12,689 bases of DNA, taken from assembly GCA_910592005.1 (NCBI GenBank), contig CAJVPP010003064.1, positions 1-12,689 on the forward strand. The letters are read 5' to 3'. This document shows, in pieces, positions 1 through 6,990 of the stretch (position 1 is its first letter; each line of letters opens with the position of its first letter). A program made the position numbers and the translations under genes. The notes below the pieces were generated by a model. The model saw only the letters and a program-made list of their open reading frames with translations. It made no database searches and was not told the DNA's origin. This DNA comes from Funneliformis mosseae. Taxonomy: Eukaryota > Glomeromycota > Glomeromycetes > Glomerales > Glomeraceae.

Positions 1-86
1 TGTCCTAATCAAAAGTTTAGTGTTAAAGTTTAAAAAATTTTTTTTTGATTGGTTATTAAACATTTTTAGCCGAGTCCGGTAATTAG
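1..86 (+). other. 3' end of an upstream intron of the cupredoxin gene
   Basis: The cupredoxin frame has many stops here (for example 6-8, 18-20, 24-26), so this is non-coding in that frame. A branch-like TTATTAAAC (53-61) is followed by two possible acceptors: ATTTTTAG ending at 69 and AATTAG ending at 86. The first has the better pyrimidine tract but would leave an in-frame TAG at 84-86. The second avoids the stop and starts the exon on IQW. Confidence 0.6.
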
Positions 87-677
87 ATTCAATGGAAATT
101 TATTGGAGGAAATCATAACGTTGTTCAAATGTCTTATAAGGGCTCATGTGAAATGCTTTCTAGGCCAGAAGCTTGTAAGCGTGACATTTCATTAAAATCT
201 ATCTACATATACATATATACACAAGCTAATATCTTTTTTTATTCTCCTTACCTTTTGCATTCTTTCCTAGTTCGATCCGAAACGAATCCACCAAGCAAAA
301 TGTTTGAGATCGTTATTAAAGAAACAAATGATACATATTATTATATGTGTGCCGTGGGTACTCATTGTAGGACTGCTGGAATGTGGGGTGCCATTAATAT
401 CGTTCCTCCTCCTAGAGAAACTTACGTTCTTCCTTCAGAAGATAAAAAAAGTAGCCCAACTGAAAAACCAATCGGAATGATACTTGGTGGCGTGTTTGGT
501 TTTCTAATAGTTTCAGTTGCGGGATTCATTTTATTTAAAAAATATAAATCGAAGCAATCGTCAAAGAGAACAGGTCCTGAAGTCATTAAGATTATTGGTA
601 AAGAAGGAAAAATTCCCGCTCAAGATCTTAAGAAACCTGATCAGGTCAAAATTGATAATGTTGCCAAAGTTGTATAA
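87..677 (+). CDS. Membrane-anchored cupredoxin (type-1 copper-site) protein, 3' part, 5' end missing
   Basis: Exons 87-174 and 271-677, joined through a split Phe codon, give 164 visible residues. The fragment opens IQWKFIGGNHNVVQ (His ligand at residue 10). Cys21 and Cys62 are a likely disulfide pair, and the second ligand cluster is CAVGTHCRTAGMW (Cys56, His61, Met67). This is the His...Cys-His-Met layout of small blue-copper proteins. A Pro/Ser/Lys linker (75-96) leads to one hydrophobic helix (97-118, IGMILGGVFGFLIVSVAGFILF less its ends) and a 46-residue Lys-rich tail, so the protein is probably type I, with the copper domain outside the cell. Fungal relatives are usually secreted or cell-wall proteins; a role in copper handling or surface redox chemistry is inference. 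The signal peptide and first strands lie upstream of an intron. I start at 87 because the same frame carries TAG at 84-86. Loop spacing His-x5-Met is one residue longer than the usual HCxxGM. Confidence 0.8.
   Translation: MQWKFIGGNHNVVQMSYKGSCEMLSRPEACKRDISLKSIYIYIYTQANIFFYSPYLLHSFLVRSETNPPSKMFEIVIKETNDTYYYMCAVGTHCRTAGMWGAINIVPPPRETYVLPSEDKKSSPTEKPIGMILGGVFGFLIVSVAGFILFKKYKSKQSSKRTGPEVIKIIGKEGKIPAQDLKKPDQVKIDNVAKVV
175..270 (+). other. Intron of the cupredoxin gene (96 nt)
   Basis: Donor GTAAGC at 175-180; branch-like GCTAAT near 224-229; long pyrimidine run; acceptor TTTCCTAG ending at 270. Removing it joins ...SRPEA to FRSETN..., giving the Phe-rich motif that normally follows the first Cys in fungal cupredoxins. 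Retained, it would insert 32 residues in frame without a stop, because its length is a multiple of three. Confidence 0.85.
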
Positions 678-707
678 AATACCTGTTTTCTACTTTGCTG
701 TTATTAG

Positions 708-713
708 AATAAA
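708..713 (+). terminator. Polyadenylation signal AATAAA, cupredoxin gene
   Basis: A canonical AATAAA lies 31 bases after the stop codon at 675-677, followed by T-rich sequence. Spacing and context fit a fungal 3' UTR. Confidence 0.5.
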
Positions 714-788
714 AATTTATTCCTTTTCAATATCAAGACTTTAGCGACAAATTAAGAGAAGTGTAATTTTAAAGAATTTGTATTTTAA

Positions 789-802
789 TATATATATATA
801 TA
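789..802. repeat. (TA)7 microsatellite
   Basis: Seven uninterrupted TA units sit in the spacer between the convergent cupredoxin and PAW-BTB genes. Confidence 0.9.
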
Positions 803-804
803 TT

Positions 805-871
805 TTTATTTATTGTCAATATTTTACAAAATTTATTTTTTTTTTTTGAAAAAAAAAAATAATAAATTTTA
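805..871. terminator. Shared 3' region of two convergent genes: minus-strand poly(A) signals and a T-tract/A-tract inverted repeat
   Basis: TTTATT at 805-810 and 809-814 read AATAAA on the minus strand, about 95 bases past the PAW-BTB stop. At 828-847 an AAAATTTATT plus T-run is mirrored by an A-run plus AATAATAAATTTT (849-870) around a single G at 848. This makes a long A/T inverted repeat that could slow polymerase from either side. The two 3' UTRs probably overlap. A role in termination is inference. Confidence 0.4.
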
Positions 872-908
872 CAATACGAAATAAATAAATTGATGATATT
901 TTTAAAAA

Positions 909-2444
909 TTAGTGTATTTTTTTATTCTTCCTTCGGAAAATATTTCTTAAGCTGGCTACTCCTATATTCGTCGACTTATTAGCCTTCTTTTTCCCTATGT
1001 TCAACTTATTCTTATCCTCATCAGAGGAATTGGTGGTTTCATCATCCACGTCCAGTAACATATCAAAATATCTTATTAATTGTTCTGCACCACAATCTCT
1101 TGCAATCGCTTCAATATCTTCAACATTCTCTTCATCCACCAATTCTTTTAGCGCCTTTTCACATCTTTGAATTAAGGTAGGAATCTGGAACCTGGAAGCC
1201 CCGTACATCAAATCGATCCAATCCTCGATGGAATCCAATTCAAAAGTAATCTCGCCGGTATACATGAACTTTAGTAATGTATCTAAGGTTATCGAGGAAA
1301 TTTCCTTAAGAATTAAAGATCTATTGTTTGACTCGATCATGTTTGAATCTAAAAGAGCTTTAAAATAATCTGATCTTGAAGACAATACGGCCGTGTGAAC
1401 GTAGTAATCCTTGGATTCCGTCTCTAGCGAAATAATGAAATCACTAGTCTCTTTATCATTAAATATAATTTCCTTTCCGTCCTCTTGTATAATTTCAGGC
1501 AAAGGATCGCATACGATATCAGGTGTCAATTCAACTTTAACATCAAATCCAAAGGTCTCATCATCATCCACCAAAGCGTCATTTCCAGCGATCCTTTTTT
1601 GTCTGAATAATTGAGCTTTTTGCCATGCCATATCAGTCATGCCACCCCCGATTAATTCAACCTTTAATTTGAATCCGTATTCTCCTTTTATCAATGACGA
1701 AGCATTTTTCAAGGTATTATCCCTTTGACATTCATACTCATCATTAGGCGTGTTACACGTGAGCAGATCGGGCGTGATTAAATGAAAGGTTGGGTTTGGA
1801 TTTGTACGTGTCGGTAATGGAGAGATTGACCATATTACCGAGGCGGATTCATCAAATATGCAATGTTGCAACCGAAGATTTAAAGAAGTAATTATGAAAT
1901 TTCCGGAACGATAATCAAATTGCCAAATTATATAACCCGATTCGGTTAATCTTTCAATATCAGGCTCTCTCGCTAAATACACCCTATAAAAAGGATTCGG
2001 TGAGGCTTCTTTTTTATTCTCTTTTTTTTTGTTAAAAAAAAAAAGAACAGAACTTTAAATCATTTTTTTTTTTTTTTAGATTCACCTTTTTTCTTTAAAA
2101 ACTTACATTCGCCGATCAAGCTCAACTTTATAAGCGATGTTATCGTATTCCAAGCACCCTTTTCTCCATGATTTTAAATACTTTTTATCGAATATACCAT
2201 TTTCATAATAAGCATTATTTCCCGTGTTATAACAAATTCTATGCGAGAACAAATTGGGATTGGAATTGGAATTGTTTTTAGTTATAACGTGTAATCTATA
2301 TTTGTTATTCAATAGGCCTAGTGCCGGCGATTTTATTAATTTGGTGGTAAATCCTGGCGAATTTGGATCTATGACGCTGTTTAAACTAGCTGTTTCGATG
2401 TCACTTCGTCTATAACGAGGGGATAGAAAGTAATAAGCCGACAT
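909..2444 (-). CDS. PAW (peptide:N-glycanase C-terminal) domain fused to a BTB/POZ domain; putative glycan-reading CUL3 adaptor
   Basis: Exons 2444-2107 and 1983-909 give 470 residues, ending at TAA 911-909. Residues about 65-265 match the PAW fold of PNGase as I know it: SWRKG near 92, then DRRMVYLAREP (110-120), IWQFDYRS (132-139) and MAWQKAQLFRQKR (231-243). They correspond to the DWxMVYLAR, ISWKF and DVAWQxxQLFRQ landmarks of that family. Residues about 292-395 are a BTB domain (VHTAVLSSRSDYFKALL, LKFMYTGEI, LYGASRF-like MYGASRFQIP). A short helical 3-box/BACK start follows (ENVEDIEAIARDCGAEQLIRY is its core). The tail (424-470) is acidic, then basic (RRKNKK). The transglutaminase-like Cys-His-Asp core of PNGase is absent, so it should not cleave glycans. 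PAW binds high-mannose N-glycans and BTB binds CUL3; marking glycoproteins for ubiquitination is inference. ATG 2444 follows an A-rich leader and has no better upstream start. Confidence 0.85.
1984..2106 (-). other. Intron of the PAW-BTB gene (123 nt)
   Basis: On the minus strand the donor is GTAAGT (2106-2101) and the acceptor TTTTTATAG ends at 1984, with long T-runs between. Exon 1 ends with AT and exon 2 starts with G, rebuilding the Met codon inside DRRMVYLAREP. That the splice restores a conserved PAW motif strongly supports it. Unspliced, exon 1 stops at TAA immediately after the donor. Confidence 0.9.
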
Positions 2445-2795
2445 TTTTTTTTTCTTTTTTTTTTTTTTATCTTATTTTTTTTTTGTGATATGTATAATTT
2501 AAATGAATTCGTTTGCAAGAGAAGAAAAATAATAATAATAAAGAATCCCCCTTTTTTTTTAAAAAAAAAAGAAAAAAAAAATTCCTGTACGCACGCGATT
2601 TTGTTTGGATCACAGCTTGGCTCAAAGCCTTTTTCTTTATTTTATTTCTCATTCCCATATTTTTCTATTTTTATACCGTTTTTTTTTTTTTTTTCCTTTC
2701 CTCAATGACTTTTTTAAAAAAAAAATTTTTTACATGCATACCATGCACAAGTACAATGACGATACGACTTTATTGTTCATTGTTCATTAGTCATG

Positions 2796-2805
2796 ATCAT
2801 GTGAT
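2796..2805. promoter_or_regulatory. ATCATGTGAT box (E-box-like), copy 1
   Basis: It is a one-base variant of the perfect palindrome at 3224-3233, with a CATGTG core. It lies about 350 bases upstream of the PAW-BTB start codon. Confidence 0.35.
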
Positions 2806-3129
2806 TTCGAATATAATATGTAAGGTGTTTTGCATTTTTCTTTTTGTGGTTGATTGTAAATTCCTTATTCTATAAAGATGTAAGAGAAAAAAAAAAAATG
2901 TGTCAAAAAAAAAAAATCCTGCCAGAAAGGATTTGCCTTACATTTGCGATAGGCGATTGAGATTTTATGTTGTCATATTTACAACGCATATATATTATAA
3001 TAATGCATTGTCAAATTAACAAAGATAGTATAACAATTTTGGAGAGTTGGCTTTTTTTAAAAAATAAAAAAAAAAAAAAGGAATTCTTATTGAAAAGTAG
3101 AAATGATTTTTGAACGAAAAAAAAAAAAA

Positions 3130-3183
3130 ATGTGGACCGCAGAAGAATTTATTTTACGTAGATCACGCGATTTAAAGAATTGA
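3130..3183 (+). other. 17-codon frame MWTAEEFILRRSRDLKN, possible small ORF or stray exon
   Basis: ATG 3130 follows a 14-base A-run and reads to TGA at 3181-3183. Its residue mix and GC are gene-like, unlike the tract-derived frames around it, and no splice donor is obvious. It is too short to judge and may be chance. Confidence 0.15.
3162..3171. promoter_or_regulatory. ATCACGCGAT box, copy 2
   Basis: Same frame of bases as copies 1 and 3 but with a CACGCG core. It lies inside a 17-codon frame starting at 3130. Confidence 0.3.
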
Positions 3184-3223
3184 AAAAAAGAGTCTAATTT
3201 TCTGTTTTATTATGTTTGATGTT

Positions 3224-3233
3224 ATCACGTGAT
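3224..3233. promoter_or_regulatory. ATCACGTGAT perfect palindrome (CACGTG E-box), copy 3
   Basis: A 10-bp perfect palindrome around CACGTG, the core bound by bHLH factors of the Cbf1/Pho4/USF type. It sits between the PAW-BTB gene and the minus-strand exon near 3755, so it could serve the PAW-BTB promoter. Confidence 0.4.
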
Positions 3234-3530
3234 ATTATGCTATTTCCCGCCTTTGTATTTCCATTCCAAAAAAAAATATTCGTATAACATCCCATAATTG
3301 ATTATAATTTTCATGGGCTTTTTTTTTTGATTGTCCTTTGGCACATTTTTTTTATTGTTGATTTGTGTTTAACCTATAATTAAATTAAAAAAATGAAATG
3401 CGATAATATTAACCATGATTTTCATCCTATTATTCTTCTTCTTACATTCTTTTATTTCTATCGAATCGTCAAACTTTCGAAAGAATAAATTGTTAAATAT
3501 TATTAAGCTTGAACGAAAGCGTCAAAATAC

Positions 3531-3755
3531 TTAATATGATTTAAAATACTCACTTGTAGACATTACAAACTTTATCAAACTGTTCAAAGGTCTGCTTGTG
3601 TATATTGCTCTAGGATTATAGGTTGCCGGTGGTCCAACATCCGGCGAAATCGTCGTCCTATTTGAACACTCAAACCTTCGAATGGCACTATATTTATTCG
3701 TGGTGAACGTTGCTATTGGCCTCTTGCTTTGGTCAAAGTCAAATGACGAACTCAT
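3531..3755 (-). CDS. Unrecognised short protein or first exon of a spliced gene
   Basis: ATG at 3755 opens 74 codons ending at TAA 3533-3531. Composition and codon use resemble the two certain genes, not the spacers around it. The peptide has an acidic start, a Cys (residue 30) and a Pro-rich stretch (SPDVGPPATYNPRAIYTSRP, about 37-56), then SLIKFVMST. I recognise no family. A good donor, GTGAGT, lies at 3553-3548 after residue 67, so the last seven codons (SEYFKSY) may be intron. With the acceptor AATTATAG ending at 3374, the protein would stop after 68 residues (...MSTS). With GATTCGATAG it would run about 29 more residues, ending in a hydrophobic stretch. Neither choice can be fixed by eye. 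CCAAT and TATA-like elements upstream support a real transcript. Confidence 0.5.
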   Translation of the reverse strand: MSSSFDFDQSKRPIATFTTNKYSAIRRFECSNRTTISPDVGPPATYNPRAIYTSRPLNSLIKFVMSTSEYFKSY

Positions 3756-3802
3756 TAAATAAAGTTTTGTAAACTGCGTTTTTTTTTAAGTAATGTACTG
3801 TC

Positions 3803-3842
3803 TTATTATAAAAAATTTTTGGATCAAATTAATATTGATTGG
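3803..3842 (-). promoter_or_regulatory. CCAAT and TATA-like elements upstream of the 3755 gene
   Basis: On the minus strand CCAAT (3842-3838) and TATAATAA (3810-3803) precede the ATG at 3755 by about 85 and 50 bases. Spacing and orientation fit a fungal core promoter for that gene. Confidence 0.35.
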
Positions 3843-5362
3843 ACTACAGTGGACGCAAAAAGTAATCGGAAAAAAACAAAAAAAAAAACAAAAAATATTT
3901 CACATAGTAACGTCATGACCATATTGGTATTTTTTCGTATAATTTCTGAATTGTTCTGATAATTTAGTGATAGTTTAGGGAGCTCTGTGTTGAAAATGTA
4001 ATGTTAAAAAATGTGATAAAATATTAGTAAAAAATTCAAAAATTCATATTTTTTAATTTTTAAGAAAATGAAATTACTTAAGAGAAAAAGTAGATTATTA
4101 ACTATAAAAAAGATGAATTATCATTATAGGCAGTTATATTTATCTAACATAAATCTATTATTTGTTCCTTAATTTTTTATTTAAAATTAATTAATTTTTT
4201 TTAGTTTACTTTATTATCAAAAAAAATTAAACAGTACCTTCGCTTTTTATTTATTATAGGAAAAAAAGGTTGTTCTTTTCCTTTTACATATGGGTTAAAA
4301 AGGTGAAAATCTATGTTTTATCATTTTGAAAAAGAGAAAAACTATAAATTATAAGATTTAATATAATATTAATCATTTTCATTTAAATTATGTGTAATTA
4401 ATTTTTAATCAGTTAAAATAAAATAAAAAGACATCTGAATTTTTTTTAGTATTAATAAATGTAAAAGATTAAAAAGAAAGAAAATTGATGATTAAACTTT
4501 TATCTAAATTAATAACTAATCAAATTTAAGTTTTTTAGCCTATATTTATCATCTCATATAATACAATTAGATAATTATTAAATAATCATTACTATACATA
4601 TTTAAGTTTTAATATTGTTTTAACAATATATTATACTTATAGCTTACTAAATTAAGTAAAAATAGACAAATCAATTAAAATTTTATATTTAATTTATATT
4701 TAAATAAATAAACTGATATATATTTATATATATAAAATAAATATAAAAAAAAAAAAATAATAGAAGAAAATGTTTAATCTTTATTTTTTCCTTTTTTTGA
4801 ATTTATTTCTTGATTAAAAAAATTAAAATATATATTAAGAATATATTTTGATATTTTATATAGGGATAAAAATGATTTCTTTATTATATGAGAATTAAAA
4901 CTATTCAATTTACTTAAATTAATTGATTAATTAGTTAATTGGTCAATTTATAAGATACTAAATAAAATGTATTATTTATTTTATTTAAATAAAAATTAAG
5001 TAAAAATAAACAAATTTAATTTTATCAAAAAAAAAGATATTAAAATGATATTTTTTTTTGATTTTATAGTAAAAAAATAAATATATAAAATAAAATTATC
5101 ATATTCTTAATTTTCACCTTATATAGCATATAATTTATTAAATATATAAGATACTTTTAATGAGAATTTTAGAGAAAGGATTATGATAAATCTTGTTAGA
5201 AATAGACATCAGTATCTTCTTAAGTTTCAGTAATTAAATCTTATTATTTTAACAAAATAATAATATTTGATGTAATATCAGTCAGCTTTTACATCTTATT
5301 TAAAATTTTATAGTGCTACTTTTATATTTTATTTATTTTATCAAAATTGATTTAGTGTTTCA

Positions 5363-5500
5363 GATGAAACTATTTTTCAACTTCCAAAATGTTTCGCCCA
5401 GAGAATTTTTCTATGATCTGAAACTATCTGAAATCTTTAAAATCCTAAATATGAAAAGATTTTTGCAGATCAATTTGATGAAACTAGTTTTGCCTAAAAC
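5363..5500. repeat. GC-richer island with a degenerate ~57-bp repeat (TGAAACTA three times)
   Basis: TGAAACTA occurs at 5365-5372, 5419-5426 and 5479-5486, spaced 54 and 60 bases, with weaker similarity between (AAAAT, then AGA and an ATTTTT run). The patch is richer in G/C than its surroundings and holds one of the few CpGs. A 65-codon frame crosses it (5313-5510, +), but its first third is pure AT filler and it matches nothing I know. A relic of a dispersed repeat is likelier than a gene. Confidence 0.35.
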
Positions 5501-6323
5501 ATTAAATTGATTACTATTACATTCACATTTATTGTATACTGATTAAATCAAAGATATTTTTGAAAGTGAAATTAAAGTTTTCTTAAAGAATTTGATTATA
5601 AAATTCTTTATATTTTCTTAGTTCAATTAATATTAAAAGTAAAATTATGTAGTTTTAAATAGAACTTATCTTTCAAAAATAAAAGAGAATCTTTAATAGT
5701 TGATATTTAATTTAAAAGTCAACTTAATTAAGAATGATAAAAAATTGCAGTTTTAACAGATTTTTTCTTTAAAAAATAATTATTAATCATATAGGAGAAT
5801 TAAGTTTTAAGATTTATACTGATAAACCTATCTATAACATATACTATACTAATTATATAGATCAGATGTACAGGTATATTCTCTGTTTTGATATCTAGTA
5901 CAATTACAGCTATTAAGATAAGCTACAAAAAAAAAAATGAAAATAGAATACAATTAAACATTTTTTATATTTAAAAAAGGAAAAGAAATAGAAATAAAAA
6001 ATGATTAGTAGTCTATGTCTATTTTATTTTTTTGATTTTTTAAAGGATTTTAAATTTATAATTAATAATATCTGATTAAGCTTTATTTTTAAAACATAAT
6101 ATTTTGTATTTTTATCAAAGAAAAAAAATACTATAATATTAAATATTTAAATATTTTTACTATTTTTATTAAATCATATTTGTCTAATTGCTATTCTGAT
6201 AAAAAAATCTTTGAACATAATTCAAAATATATAAGGTTATTGATATTTGTATTAGTATCTTAAAAAAATTTTTTTTTAAGTAAAAGATTTAGATAGTAAA
6301 AAATCTTTTTTTAAGATGATATA

Positions 6324-6990
6324 CTTATCCCTTAAACTGCAAAACAGGCATATTTGTCTGCAAACCTAAAAATAAAATTTTAATTTTTTAATAAAAATAA
6401 AATATTAATATTAATAATATAATTATTATATAAAAAATATAGTTTAATATTTATTTTATCACTTTATTAAAAGAAATTTAAGTTTATTAAGAAGTTTTTT
6501 AAATAATTCAATTTTTAAAATTAAGTTTTAAAAATTTTATTATAATAATTTTTTAAAAATTTTCTTAAAATTTATATGTTTGCAAATTAATTGAATCACT
6601 TTACTATTAATAAAAGTTATAAAATTTCTTAATAAATTATAAAAACTGCAATAATTAAATTTATTCTTCATGATAAATTTTATAATATTATATTATAATT
6701 AATATTACTAAAAATAAATGTTAATAAGATGATCAAAGGTCAATAATAAAATTTTTTAATTTATAATTTTTTTAAAAATTACAAATTTTTAGCTTATAAG
6801 GAACCTTAAATTATTTATTATATAATTAAAAAATAAAATTTACTATAATATTATATATACAGTATTTATAAATTAATTTAAAAAAAAAATTTTTTTAAAT
6901 TTTAGTTTTTCATAAAAGTACACTAGAAGGGAATTTATAGTAAATAAATAGGTAAATTTGTTTGTGAACCTCTACAGTTTAAGGGATAAG
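6324..6990. mobile_element. Candidate MITE or non-autonomous DNA transposon with 16-bp perfect terminal inverted repeats
   Basis: CTTATCCCTTAAACTG at 6324-6339 is perfectly inverted at 6975-6990 (CAGTTTAAGGGATAAG). Six of 16 bases are G/C in DNA that is almost all A/T, so chance is unlikely. Inside each arm lies a related direct motif, roughly AGGxAxATTTGTxTG..AACCT (near 6347-6368 and 6950-6971). The interior has no ORF. I see no clear target-site duplication. An alternative is two separate outward-facing ends, since TA precedes CAGT at 6975 as in Tc1/mariner elements. Confidence 0.45.

Larger units (their letters stand above)
2445..3530. other. Spacer without a defensible gene: poly(dA:dT)-rich promoter region upstream of PAW-BTB
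   Basis: This stretch has many pure A or T runs of 9-16 bases. T-runs dominate from 2445 to about 2700 and A-runs from about 2700 to 3140, a layout typical of nucleosome-poor fungal promoters. Open frames here encode mostly Phe/Lys runs and are artefacts of those tracts. It contains three ATCAYGYGAT boxes and a small hairpin at 2914-2934 (AAATCCT, 7-base loop, AGGATTT). Confidence 0.6.

Noticed and set aside
269..288. AGTTCGATCC resembling a tRNA B box
   Set aside because: There is no A box at the right distance and no cloverleaf; it is the start of a cupredoxin exon.
517..744. 75-codon plus-strand frame
   Set aside because: It overlaps the cupredoxin membrane helix and tail in another frame; the cupredoxin frame carries all recognisable motifs.
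1411..1614. 67-codon plus-strand frame
   Set aside because: It lies opposite the PAW-BTB coding sequence and is a reverse-strand shadow of it.
2490..2875. Overlapping frames of 61-120 codons on both strands
   Set aside because: They are created by long A/T tracts and translate to Phe/Lys runs with no domain-like sequence; the region reads as promoter spacer.
2445..3755. The exon at 3755 as the first exon of the PAW-BTB gene through a ~1.1-kb intron
   Set aside because: No good acceptor with a pyrimidine tract precedes 2444, the other introns here are 96-123 nt, and ATG 2444 has a sound leader.
4612..4629. Hairpin ATATTGTT-TT-AACAATAT
   Set aside because: Short A/T palindromes like this and ATGAATATTCAT near 7304 are expected in nearly pure A/T DNA; nothing else marks them out.
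4649..5015. 22 of 23 base direct repeat (AAATTAAGTAAAAATA-type) at 4649 and 4993
   Set aside because: It is almost entirely A/T, and across 8 kb of such sequence matches of this quality are expected by chance.
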